Positions 40,268 through 47,850 of a stretch of DNA of 64,000 bases are shown piece by piece. The first letter of the stretch is position 1. Each line of letters starts with the position of its first letter. Both the position numbers and the translations under genes were made by a program. The notes beneath the pieces are model-generated. The model searched no databases. It worked only from the letters and a program-made list of their open reading frames with translations, and was not told the origin of the DNA. The stretch covers positions 995,487 to 1,059,486 of the forward strand of contig NZ_KK020676.1 in the NCBI RefSeq assembly GCF_000307775.2. The letters run 5' to 3'. The DNA is from Stutzerimonas stutzeri KOS6 (GTDB taxonomy: Bacteria > Pseudomonadota > Gammaproteobacteria > Pseudomonadales > Pseudomonadaceae).

Positions 40268-41041
40268 CTATCCGTGTTTACAGTTCGGGCCGTGGACGTG
40301 GTGCTTGCCGGTCACCACGCTGCCATGCAGGTCGTGGCTGTGGTCGTGCTGGTGGTGGTAGATCGCCAGGCTGCGGGCATCCTGGCCGAACAGTTCGATG
40401 AAGGCCGGGTCGCTGCTGACCTGTTCCGGATGTCCCGAGCAGCAGACGTGGCGGTTCAGGCAGACCACCTGATCGGTGGCGCTCATCACCAGGTGCAGGT
40501 CGTGGGAGACCATCAGCACGCCGCAGCCGTAACGGTCCCGCAGTACGCCGATCAGTCGGTACAGCTCGGCCTGGCCAGCGACATCGACGCCCTGCACAGG
40601 CTCGTCCAGCACCAGCAGCTCCGGTTCGCGCAACAGCGCGCGGGCCAGTAGTACGCGCTGCATCTCGCCACCGGAAATCTTCTGCAGCGGGCTGTCGATG
40701 ACATGCTCGGCGCCCACTTCGTCGAGCGCCGCCAGTGCGCGGGCGCGATCGACGCCGGGCACCAGGCGCAGGAAACGCAGCACCGACAGGGGCAGGGTGG
40801 CATCGACATGCAGCTTCTGCGGCATGTAGCCGACGCGCAGCCTCGGCTTGCGCCAGACCAGGCCATGGTCGGGCTTGAGCAGGCCCAGCACGGCACGCAC
40901 CAGAGTGGTCTTGCCGGCCCCGTTGGGGCCGATCAGGGTGACGATCTCGCCGCGATGCACCTGCAACTGCGCACCTTCCAGGACGTTCTGGTTGGCGAAG
41001 CGGACATGGATGTCGTCCAGCCGCAGCAGTACCTCGCTCAT
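40268..41041 (-). CDS. znuC: Zinc ABC transporter ATP-binding protein ZnuC
   Basis: ATPase of the zinc importer, 257 residues. Walker [10 protein letters not shown] is at 38-46, with signature ISGGEMQR and Walker [13 protein letters not shown]. The C-terminal about 30 residues are His-rich ([24 protein letters not shown]), typical of ZnuC and probably a metal sensor. The start overlaps the zur stop by four bases (ATGA). Confidence 0.95.
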   Translation of the reverse strand: MSEVLLRLDDIHVRFANQNVLEGAQLQVHRGEIVTLIGPNGAGKTTLVRAVLGLLKPDHGLVWRKPRLRVGYMPQKLHVDATLPLSVLRFLRLVPGVDRARALAALDEVGAEHVIDSPLQKISGGEMQRVLLARALLREPELLVLDEPVQGVDVAGQAELYRLIGVLRDRYGCGVLMVSHDLHLVMSATDQVVCLNRHVCCSGHPEQVSSDPAFIELFGQDARSLAIYHHQHDHSHDLHGSVVTGKHHVHGPNCKHG

Positions 41042-41523
41042 GCGGCGTCCCGGCAGGTCGCGCAGAGACCGACCACTTCGACGGTCTGGCCCTCGACCGT
41101 GAAGCCCACGCTGCCGGCAGCGGCAACGATGGCTTCGGCGATCGCCGGCTGCTCGAGTTCGATGGCGGTGTGGCAGTGACGGCAGATGAGGAACTGGCCC
41201 TGATGCGGATGCTCCGGGTGGTTGCAGCCGATGAAGGCGTTGAGCGATGCGATGCGATGCACCAGACCGTTCTCCAGGAGGAAATCCAGCGCCCGATAGA
41301 CGGTCGGTGGCGCGGCGCGACGGCCGTCCTGCTCGCTCAGCACGGCGAGGATGTCGTAGGCACCGAGCGGCTTGTGGCTTTGCCAGACCAGCTCCAGCAC
41401 GCGCTTGCGCAGGGCGGTCAGGCGCACACCCTGACGCGTGCAGAGGCTGTCGGCTTCAGCCAGCGCGTGGCTGACGCAGTGGTCGTGATCGTGAGGCGTG
41501 CAGGCCAGCGGGGTCTTGGACAT
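41038..41523 (-). CDS. zur: Zinc uptake regulator Zur (Fur family)
   Basis: Zinc-dependent repressor, 161 residues: an N-terminal winged helix (about 20-95) and a dimerisation domain with CNHPEHPHQ and paired cysteines CRHC and CATC for structural zinc. It is the first gene of zur-znuC-znuB-ygjP and divergent from znuA across a 64-nt promoter region, the usual autoregulated layout. Confidence 0.93.
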   Translation of the reverse strand: MSKTPLACTPHDHDHCVSHALAEADSLCTRQGVRLTALRKRVLELVWQSHKPLGAYDILAVLSEQDGRRAAPPTVYRALDFLLENGLVHRIASLNAFIGCNHPEHPHQGQFLICRHCHTAIELEQPAIAEAIVAAAGSVGFTVEGQTVEVVGLCATCRDAA

Positions 41524-41546
41524 GGGCAGCGACGTGTTGAGGTGGA

Positions 41547-41563
41547 GACGTTATTATGTACCA
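41547..41563. promoter_or_regulatory. Candidate Zur operator between zur and znuA
   Basis: The stretch around GACGTTATTATGTACC is the only AT-rich, partly palindromic stretch in the zur-znuA gap (GT...AC ends with TTATTATGTA between). It resembles the GTTATAnTATAAC type of Zur site but with several mismatches. Confidence 0.35.
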
Positions 41564-41587
41564 ATTCTCCCCTTCGAGTGATGCCCC

Positions 41588-42586
41588 GTGAAACGTCTTT
41601 GCTCCTTTCCGTTGTTGGCTGCGCTGCTCGCCGGCGCCACCTCCGCCCAGGCCGAAGTTCGCGTATTGACCAGCATCAAGCCATTGCAGCTGATCGCTGC
41701 TGCGGTGCAGGACGGCGTCGGCGAGCCGGATGTGCTGCTGCCGGCCAGCGCATCGGCGCATCATTACTCATTACGCCCGTCCGACGTACGGCGCATCCGA
41801 GATGCCGAACTGTTCTATTGGATCGGCCCGGATCTGGAAAGCTTCCTGCCGCAGGCACTGAACGCTCGCCAGGGCGCTACCGTAGCGGTGCAGGACCTGC
41901 CGAAACTGACCTTGCGTCGCTTCGGTGAAGTGCACGAGCATGCCGAAGCAGAACATTCCGGTCACGACGATCACGACGATCACGACGATCACGACGATCA
42001 CGACGGGCATGACGGGCATGATCACTCCGCCCATGCCGATGAACACGACCACGACCACCGCCCGGGCACGCTCGATGCGCACCTGTGGCTACTGCCGGCC
42101 AATGCCCTGGTGATCGCCGAGCGCATGGCCGCGGATCTTGCCGCCGCCGACCCGGCCAACGCCCAGCGTTATCGGGCCAACATCGCGGCCTTCGCCCAGC
42201 GCATCGAAGCGCTCGACGTACGGCTCAAACAGCGCTTCGCCGACATGCAGAACAAGCCGTTCTTCGTTTTTCACGAGGCCTACGACTATTTCGAGGCGGC
42301 CTACGGCCTGCGACACGCTGGTGTGTTCAGCGCCGGTGGCGAGGTACAGCCGGGGGCGCGACATGTCGCTGCGATGCGCGAGCGGCTGCAGCAGGCCGGC
42401 CCTAGCTGTGTATTCAGCGAGCCGCCGGCGCGTCCGCGCCTGGCCGACACGCTGACCGCCGGGCTGCCAGTGAAGATGGCTGAGCTGGACGTGCTGGGCG
42501 TCGGCCTGGCGACCAATGCCCAGGGCTACGAGCAGTTGCTCGAGGGCCTCGGCAACACCCTGGCCGACTGCCTGGATTCGCTCTGA
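41588..42586 (+). CDS. znuA: High-affinity zinc-binding periplasmic protein ZnuA
   Basis: Cluster A-I zinc-binding protein, 332 residues, that delivers zinc to ZnuBC. A signal peptide ends near residue 22 (ATSAQA-EV). A long acidic His-rich loop (about residues 118-158) separates the two halves and is encoded partly by a 9-bp tandem repeat. Conserved ligands lie in SASAHHYSLRPSD, LDAHLWLLP and FFVFHEAYDYF. The start is ATG-less: GTG 41588 opens MKRLCSFPLL. It is divergent from zur. Confidence 0.94.
   Translation: MKRLCSFPLLAALLAGATSAQAEVRVLTSIKPLQLIAAAVQDGVGEPDVLLPASASAHHYSLRPSDVRRIRDAELFYWIGPDLESFLPQALNARQGATVAVQDLPKLTLRRFGEVHEHAEAEHSGHDDHDDHDDHDDHDGHDGHDHSAHADEHDHDHRPGTLDAHLWLLPANALVIAERMAADLAAADPANAQRYRANIAAFAQRIEALDVRLKQRFADMQNKPFFVFHEAYDYFEAAYGLRHAGVFSAGGEVQPGARHVAAMRERLQQAGPSCVFSEPPARPRLADTLTAGLPVKMAELDVLGVGLATNAQGYEQLLEGLGNTLADCLDSL
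41963..41998 (+). repeat. znuA: 9-bp tandem repeat in the znuA His loop
   Basis: Four perfect copies of CACGACGAT, each coding His-Asp-Asp, followed by variant copies CACGACGGG and CATGACGGG. Being in-frame, copy-number change would only alter loop length. Confidence 0.93.
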
Positions 42587-42607
42587 CGCCGCGCCCCCAA
42601 TGGCATT

Positions 42608-42629
42608 GGTGGGCTGAAGCCGACCCTAC
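42608..42629 (-). repeat. REP-like element, copy 5
   Basis: The 22-base unit in - orientation with one changed base in the right arm (GGTGGGCT, GA, AGCCGACC, CTAC), 22 nt after the znuA stop. Confidence 0.82.
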
Positions 42630-42651
42630 GGAAACGTCCACCGCCGCGCCT

Positions 42652-42673
42652 GTAGGGTGGGCTTCAGCCCACC
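42652..42673 (+). repeat. REP-like element, copy 6
   Basis: Perfect + orientation copy identical to copy 2, 22 nt beyond copy 5. The inverted pair can fold into a hairpin and may act as a bidirectional terminator for znuA and the convergent aminotransferase gene. Confidence 0.85.
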
Positions 42674-42722
42674 GGGTTTCCCTGCAAACACGGCGAGGAC
42701 GGTCCGTCAGGCCGGCTAACGC

Positions 42723-44048
42723 TCAGCCGGCCTTGCGAATGCCGTCGGCGAGCAGTTCCATCATCCGCTCGATCTCGGCCTTCTCGACGATCAGCGCTGG
42801 CGACAGGGCGATGGTGTCGCCGCTGGCGCGCACCAGCAGGCCCTTCTCGAAACACTCACGGAACACTTCGTAACCGCGTTTGCCGACGCCGTCGGCATGA
42901 GGGGCGAACTGCACCCCGGCGACCAGTCCGACGGTGCGGATGTCGATCACGTTGGGCAGGTCCCTGAGGCTGAAAAGGGCTTCCTGCCAGTAGGGTTCCA
43001 GGTCGATGGCCTTCTGGAACAGATTCTCCTGCTGATAGATCTCCTGCGTCGCCAGCGCTGCCGCGCAGGCCACCGGGTGCCCGGAGTAGGTGTAGCCGTG
43101 GAAGAACTCGATGACGCTTTCCGGGCCGTTCATGAAGGCATCGAACAGGTGCTCGGCGACCAGCACCGCGCCCATCGGTATCGCGCCGTTGGTCAGGCCC
43201 TTGGCGCAGGTGAGGATGTCCGGCGTCACGCCCCAGCGCTGGGCGGCGAAGGCTTCGCCGACACGGCCGAAGCCGGTGATCACTTCGTCGAAGATGAGCA
43301 GGATGCCGTGTTTGGCGGTGATCTCGCGCAGGCGCTGCAGGTAGCCCACTGGCGGCAGGATCACCCCGGCCGAGCCGGACATCGGTTCGACGATCACCGC
43401 GGCGATGTTCTCCGCGCCATGCAGCGTCACCAGGCGCTCCAGTTCGTCGGCCCTTTCCACGCCGTGCTGCGGCAGGCCCCTGCTGAAGGCGTTGCGTTGC
43501 AGATCGAGGGTGTGCGACAGGTGATCGACGCCCGGCAGCATCGGGCCGAAGGCGCGACGGTTATTGGCCATGCCGCCCACCGACATGCCGCCGAAACCGA
43601 CACCGTGATAGGCCAGCTCCCGGCCGATCAGGCGGGTACGGGTGCCTTGGCCGATGGCGCGCTGGTAGGCCAGGGCGATCTTCAGGGCCGTATCCGCCGA
43701 CTCCGATCCGGAGTTGGTGAAGAACACCCGGTTCAGGCCTTCGGGGCTGATGCTGCTGAGCTTTTCGGCCAGTTCGAAGGGCAGCGGATGACCCATCTGG
43801 AAGGTGGGGGCGAAGTCCATCCTGGCAATCTGCCTGCTCACCGCCTCGCTGATTTCACGGCGCCCGTGTCCGGCGTTGCAACACCAGAGCCCGGCGGTGC
43901 CGTCGAGCACTTTGCGACCATCGCTCGCCGTGTAATACATGCCTTCGGCGCTTTCCAGCAGGCGTGGGCTGGACTTGAACTGGCGGTTGGCCGTGAAGGG
44001 CATCCAGAAGTGTTCGGGCGAGGCATTGGGGTGAAAATCCTGGGTCAT
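42723..44048 (-). CDS. Omega-amino acid:pyruvate aminotransferase (class III, PLP)
   Basis: Class III aminotransferase, 441 residues, that transfers amino groups from omega-amines or beta-alanine to pyruvate. The PLP lysine is K283 (CAKGLTNGAIPMG) and the cofactor Asp D254 (LIFDEVITGFGR). FTNSGSESADTALK and YHGVGFGGMSVGG bind PLP phosphate and substrate. ATG 44048 has GGAG seven bases upstream. It is divergent from a KauB-type aldehyde dehydrogenase, like PA5313/PA5312 in P. aeruginosa, which acts in polyamine catabolism. It also resembles BauA (beta-alanine). The exact amine donor is unresolved. Confidence 0.87.
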   Translation of the reverse strand: MTQDFHPNASPEHFWMPFTANRQFKSSPRLLESAEGMYYTASDGRKVLDGTAGLWCCNAGHGRREISEAVSRQIARMDFAPTFQMGHPLPFELAEKLSSISPEGLNRVFFTNSGSESADTALKIALAYQRAIGQGTRTRLIGRELAYHGVGFGGMSVGGMANNRRAFGPMLPGVDHLSHTLDLQRNAFSRGLPQHGVERADELERLVTLHGAENIAAVIVEPMSGSAGVILPPVGYLQRLREITAKHGILLIFDEVITGFGRVGEAFAAQRWGVTPDILTCAKGLTNGAIPMGAVLVAEHLFDAFMNGPESVIEFFHGYTYSGHPVACAAALATQEIYQQENLFQKAIDLEPYWQEALFSLRDLPNVIDIRTVGLVAGVQFAPHADGVGKRGYEVFRECFEKGLLVRASGDTIALSPALIVEKAEIERMMELLADGIRKAG

Positions 44049-44135
44049 GGCTGGCTCCGGCGTCGAGCGACTAGGCTGCGACGGTGCCGCAGCGTTTTCA
44101 CCGAGTCTATGTTTAATAAAACGCACAAAACAAGG

Positions 44136-44153
44136 CGAATGGCCGGCCGTTCG
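44136..44153. promoter_or_regulatory. 18-bp near-palindrome in the divergent promoter region
   Basis: CGAATGGCCGGCCGTTCG, symmetrical except for one pair, midway between the aminotransferase (start 44048) and kauB (start 44232). It is a candidate operator for a dimeric regulator of both genes. No regulator gene is adjacent. Confidence 0.5.
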
Positions 44154-44231
44154 TAAAAAATATTGATAGGGTCCGCACCACTGGTTTAGGGTGCCTTTTT
44201 CACAGCCCGAAGACCTGAGAGAGGATGCACC

Positions 44232-45725
44232 ATGCCCACCCTGACCCTCGCCGACTGGCAACAGCGTGCCCGTGACCTGCACATCGAAGGTCGCGCCTTT
44301 ATCCAGGGTGAATATTGCGCGGCGGCGGACGCCGGCCAGTTCGACTGCATCAGCCCGGTGGACGGGCGCGTATTGACCCAGGTCGCCAGCTGCGATCAGG
44401 CCGATGCCGACCGAGCGGTGGCCAGTGCCCGGGCGGTTTTCGAGGCGGGTAGCTGGGCGCGCCTGGCGCCAGCCAAACGCAAGGCGGTGCTGATCCGCTT
44501 CGCCGACCTGCTGGAGGCCCACCGCGAGGAGTTGGCGCTGCTGGAAACCCTCGACATGGGCAAGCCGATCGGCGATTCCCTGGCGGTGGATATTCCCGGT
44601 GCGGCGCGGGCGCTGCGCTGGAGCGGCGAGGCGATCGACAAGATCTACGACGAGGTGGCGGCCACGCCGCATGACCAGCTCGGCCTGGTGACCCGCGAGC
44701 CGGTGGGTGTGGTGGCGGCCATCGTGCCGTGGAACTTCCCGCTGATGATGGCCTGCTGGAAGCTCGGCCCGGCCTTGGCCACCGGCAACTCGGTGGTGCT
44801 CAAGCCGTCCGAGAAATCGCCGCTGACGGCGATCCGCATCGCCCAGCTGGCGATCGAGGCGGGCATCCCGGCCGGTGTACTCAACGTCCTGCCGGGCTAC
44901 GGTCACACCGTCGGCAAGGCGCTGGCATTGCACATGGACGTCGATACCCTGGTGTTCACCGGCTCCACCCGGGTCGCCAAGCAGCTGATGATCTATGCCG
45001 GCGAGTCGAACATGAAACGCGTCTGGCTGGAGGCGGGTGGCAAGAGCCCGAATATCGTCTTTGCCGACGCCCCCGATCTCCAGGCGGCGGCGCAGGCGGC
45101 GGCGGGCGCCATCGCCTTCAACCAGGGTGAGGTATGCACCGCCGGCTCGCGCCTGCTGGTCGAGCGTTCGATCAGGGAGCGCTTCCTGCCCATGGTGGTC
45201 GAGGCGCTCAAGGGCTGGAAGCCCGGCAACCCGCTGGACCCGGCGACCAACGTCGGCGCGCTGGTGGATACCCAGCAGCTGAACACCGTGCTCGGCTACA
45301 TCGACGCCGGCCGCGAGGCCGGTGCCCAGGTGCTGATCGGCGGCCAGCGTACGCTGGAGGAAACCGGTGGACTGTACGTCGAGCCGACCATCTTCGATGG
45401 TGTCAGCAACGCGATGAAGATCGCCCAGGAGGAAATCTTCGGCCCGGTGCTGTCGGTGATCACCTTCGACAGCGCCGAAGAAGCGATCACGATCGCCAAC
45501 GACACCCCTTATGGCCTGGCTGCTGCGGTGTGGACCGCCGACCTGTCCAAGGCGCACCGTACGGCGCGGGCCCTACGGGCTGGCAGCGTGTGGGTCAACC
45601 AGTACGACGGCGGCGACATGACCGCACCGTTCGGCGGCTTCAAGCAGTCCGGCAACGGCCGCGACAAGTCGCTGCACGCCTTCGACAAGTACACCGAGCT
45701 GAAGGCGACCTGGATCCAGTTGTAG
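44232..45725 (+). CDS. kauB: Aldehyde dehydrogenase, KauB/PuuC type
   Basis: NAD(P)+-dependent dehydrogenase, 497 residues, for gamma-glutamyl-gamma-aminobutyraldehyde, guanidinobutyraldehyde and similar aldehydes from polyamine breakdown. ALDH motifs are VPWNFPLMM, catalytic E267 (WLEAGGKSPN) and nucleophile C302 (GEVCTAGS). The length equals P. aeruginosa KauB (PA5312). GAGAGG precedes ATG 44232. It is divergent from an aminotransferase that would make its substrate, and it would act on products of the spu enzymes at 59-64 kb. Confidence 0.88.
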   Translation: MPTLTLADWQQRARDLHIEGRAFIQGEYCAAADAGQFDCISPVDGRVLTQVASCDQADADRAVASARAVFEAGSWARLAPAKRKAVLIRFADLLEAHREELALLETLDMGKPIGDSLAVDIPGAARALRWSGEAIDKIYDEVAATPHDQLGLVTREPVGVVAAIVPWNFPLMMACWKLGPALATGNSVVLKPSEKSPLTAIRIAQLAIEAGIPAGVLNVLPGYGHTVGKALALHMDVDTLVFTGSTRVAKQLMIYAGESNMKRVWLEAGGKSPNIVFADAPDLQAAAQAAAGAIAFNQGEVCTAGSRLLVERSIRERFLPMVVEALKGWKPGNPLDPATNVGALVDTQQLNTVLGYIDAGREAGAQVLIGGQRTLEETGGLYVEPTIFDGVSNAMKIAQEEIFGPVLSVITFDSAEEAITIANDTPYGLAAAVWTADLSKAHRTARALRAGSVWVNQYDGGDMTAPFGGFKQSGNGRDKSLHAFDKYTELKATWIQL

Positions 45726-45827
45726 CGCGCCGCCCGGCACTGAGCGAGGAAAGCGCGGGCAGCGGCAGGCTGGCCGGCGCTCTCGAGCCCGTCGAGTGGT
45801 CGCGCTGATCATCGGCGCTGCCGCGAC

Positions 45828-47468
45828 TCAGTGCCCGGCGACCCGTACCTGGTTGCGGCCGTCATGCTTGGCTGCGTACAGCGCCTGATCGGCGCGCTCG
45901 AGCAGTACGCCGGATGCGAGCTGTCCGCTGGTTTCGCAGATGCCGGCGCTGAAGGTCACCTGAAACTCATGGCTTTCGCCGGCGTTGAAGCTCAATGCCG
46001 CAAAGCGCTCTCGAATCTCGTCGAAGATACGCCTGGCCTGCTGCGCTGAGCATTCCGGCAATACCGCGACGAATTCCTCGCCGCCGTAGCGGCCCAGGCT
46101 GTCGATACGGCGCAGGCGCTGGCGCAGAAGATTGGCCAGGGCGCGAATCACATTGTCGCCGGCGGCATGGCCGTAGGTATCGTTGACCCGCTTGAAGTGA
46201 TCGAGGTCGAGCATCACCACGCTGGCCGGCTTGCCGCTGCGCGTCGCGCGGTGAACTTCCAGTGCCAGCTGCTCCTTGATGTCCGCATGCTTGAGCAGGC
46301 CGGTCAGGCTGTCGCGCGCCAGCGCGGTACTCAGCGAACGGGCGCGCTGGGCGTGGGAGTAGACCGACGCGACCAGTGCGGTATCGCTGATCGGTTTGGT
46401 GATGAAGTCGTCTCCGGCCTTGAGCAGTGCGGCCATCTGCCGATGGATGTCGGTTTCCGCCGAGAGATAGATGATCGTCACCCGCAGCCATTCGTCGTGC
46501 AGGCGGATCATCTGCGCCAGTTCCGGACCCGAGCAGTCCGGCATGTTGACGTCCAGCAGCAGTACCTCCGGGTTGAAGTTGCGCATGGTCTCCAGCACGT
46601 GGGTCGGCTCGGCCAGCGTTTGTACCTGCATCTGCGAGTTGCGCAGCACCAGGCTGTAGCGAGCCGCCAGCTCGGCATCGTCATCGACGATCAGTACGCG
46701 GAAAGGCTCGCCCTGCTGGCGATCGAGGCAGCGCTCCAGGCTGTTTTCCAACTGGGTGGTGTCCAGTGGCCGGGTGAAGAAACCCTGGGCGCCGGCGCGC
46801 ACCGCGGCCAGCTGGCTGGCGAAGTCGGTCCGATCATGGATGACCAGCAACGGTAGCGGTTGCTCCAGACCGTGCTGCAACGCGGCCAGCGCTTCGAACT
46901 CGCTGTCGTGTTGCACGCTGACGATCATGGCATCGGGCGGATCGGCGGCCACGGCCTCTTGCAGGGCGGCGAAGTCGCGCCATTGGCTGACCAGATAGCC
47001 GAAGTTGCGCAAGGTCAGCGCCATGCTGGCGCCGGCGACGGGATCGGTTTTGAGCAGGTAGATGCGGCAGCCGGGTGCCGGCTCGTCGTGATGCTCCGGC
47101 AGCTCCGGCATACCTTCGCTCGCTTGCCCCGGTGTTTCGCTGGCCAACTGCAGCAGCGCGCGGGCGAAGGCGTCCGCTGCACGGCTGCCGGGCTTGGCCG
47201 AGTCCAGCCAGCGATCGGCGCGCTGCTCGAGCCGCCTGGCACGCTCGCCAAGCCTGGCGAAGCCGAAGGTGCCCGCCGCCCCGGCGAGGCGATGCAGGCG
47301 TTCGCGAATGCCCAGCATCAGTTGCCGGCGCTGGCCGGTGGCGCGGTTCGACTGCAGGTTCAGCGCGAACGCGGCGAGATCCGCGAGGTCGGCCTGCAGC
47401 CGCTCGCCAAACTGGCGCTCGAGTTGGACAAGCTGTTCCTGCAGAGCCAGGCGCGTTCGATCATCCAT
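45828..47468 (-). CDS. Hpt-REC-REC-GGDEF signalling protein (diguanylate cyclase)
   Basis: A 546-residue cytoplasmic protein. Domains in order: an Hpt-like helical domain (about 15-110) with phospho-acceptor H59 in LHRLAGAAGTFGF; a degenerate receiver (about 135-248) in which the acceptor Asp and the Lys are lost (SVQHD region; RP for KP); a complete receiver (about 257-372) with D306 (LLLDVNMP) and K358; and a GGDEF domain with GGEEF (462-466) and inhibitory site R453-RI-D456. It is predicted to make c-di-GMP when phosphorylated. It overlaps the upstream receiver gene by eight bases and is the last gene of the kinase cluster, so it is the likely output of the phosphorelay. Confidence 0.88.
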   Translation of the reverse strand: MDDRTRLALQEQLVQLERQFGERLQADLADLAAFALNLQSNRATGQRRQLMLGIRERLHRLAGAAGTFGFARLGERARRLEQRADRWLDSAKPGSRAADAFARALLQLASETPGQASEGMPELPEHHDEPAPGCRIYLLKTDPVAGASMALTLRNFGYLVSQWRDFAALQEAVAADPPDAMIVSVQHDSEFEALAALQHGLEQPLPLLVIHDRTDFASQLAAVRAGAQGFFTRPLDTTQLENSLERCLDRQQGEPFRVLIVDDDAELAARYSLVLRNSQMQVQTLAEPTHVLETMRNFNPEVLLLDVNMPDCSGPELAQMIRLHDEWLRVTIIYLSAETDIHRQMAALLKAGDDFITKPISDTALVASVYSHAQRARSLSTALARDSLTGLLKHADIKEQLALEVHRATRSGKPASVVMLDLDHFKRVNDTYGHAAGDNVIRALANLLRQRLRRIDSLGRYGGEEFVAVLPECSAQQARRIFDEIRERFAALSFNAGESHEFQVTFSAGICETSGQLASGVLLERADQALYAAKHDGRNQVRVAGH

Positions 47469-47850
47469 GCTCGGCCTCCCAGACCTGTTGCAATTGGTCC
47501 GCCAGTTGCAGCGGATCGAAAGGTTTTCTCAATACCTGCCGCACTCCCAGCTGTCGCAGCTCCTGCTGCCGTTCAGGCTGCAGGTGTCCGGTGAGGAACA
47601 CCACCGGCGTCTGCTGCAGATCGACCAGATCGCGGAGCTGGCGCACCAGTTCGATGCCGTCCATCTGCGGCAGCATCACGTCGAGCAGGATCAGGTCCGG
47701 GGCGAAGGCTTGCACCTGCTCGAGCGCGGCCTGGCCGGACGGACAGCTGAGTACCTCGAAACCGCCGATTTTTTCCAGGGCGATGCGGGTCACCACCTGG
47801 ATCGATGGTACGTCCTCGACGTGAAGGATGCGCTTGAGCTGTTTCATCAT
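47461..47850 (-). CDS. Single-domain response regulator (second pair)
   Basis: A 129-residue stand-alone receiver with acceptor D57 (LILLDVMLPQMDG) and K109. It has no output domain, so it probably relays phosphate or modulates its partner kinase. It overlaps the kinase upstream by four bases (ATGATG/TGA) and the Hpt-GGDEF gene downstream by eight. It is a close paralogue of the receiver at 50326-50712. Confidence 0.9.
   Translation of the reverse strand: MMKQLKRILHVEDVPSIQVVTRIALEKIGGFEVLSCPSGQAALEQVQAFAPDLILLDVMLPQMDGIELVRQLRDLVDLQQTPVVFLTGHLQPERQQELRQLGVRQVLRKPFDPLQLADQLQQVWEAEHG

Noticed and set aside
41963-42016. CRISPR-like short repeats
   Set aside because: They are contiguous in-frame 9-bp units inside znuA with no spacers.
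42723-45557. 944-residue fusion-like frame covering the aminotransferase and the strand opposite kauB
   Set aside because: The first 503 residues are antisense to kauB; the aminotransferase begins at ATG 44048 with a ribosome site.
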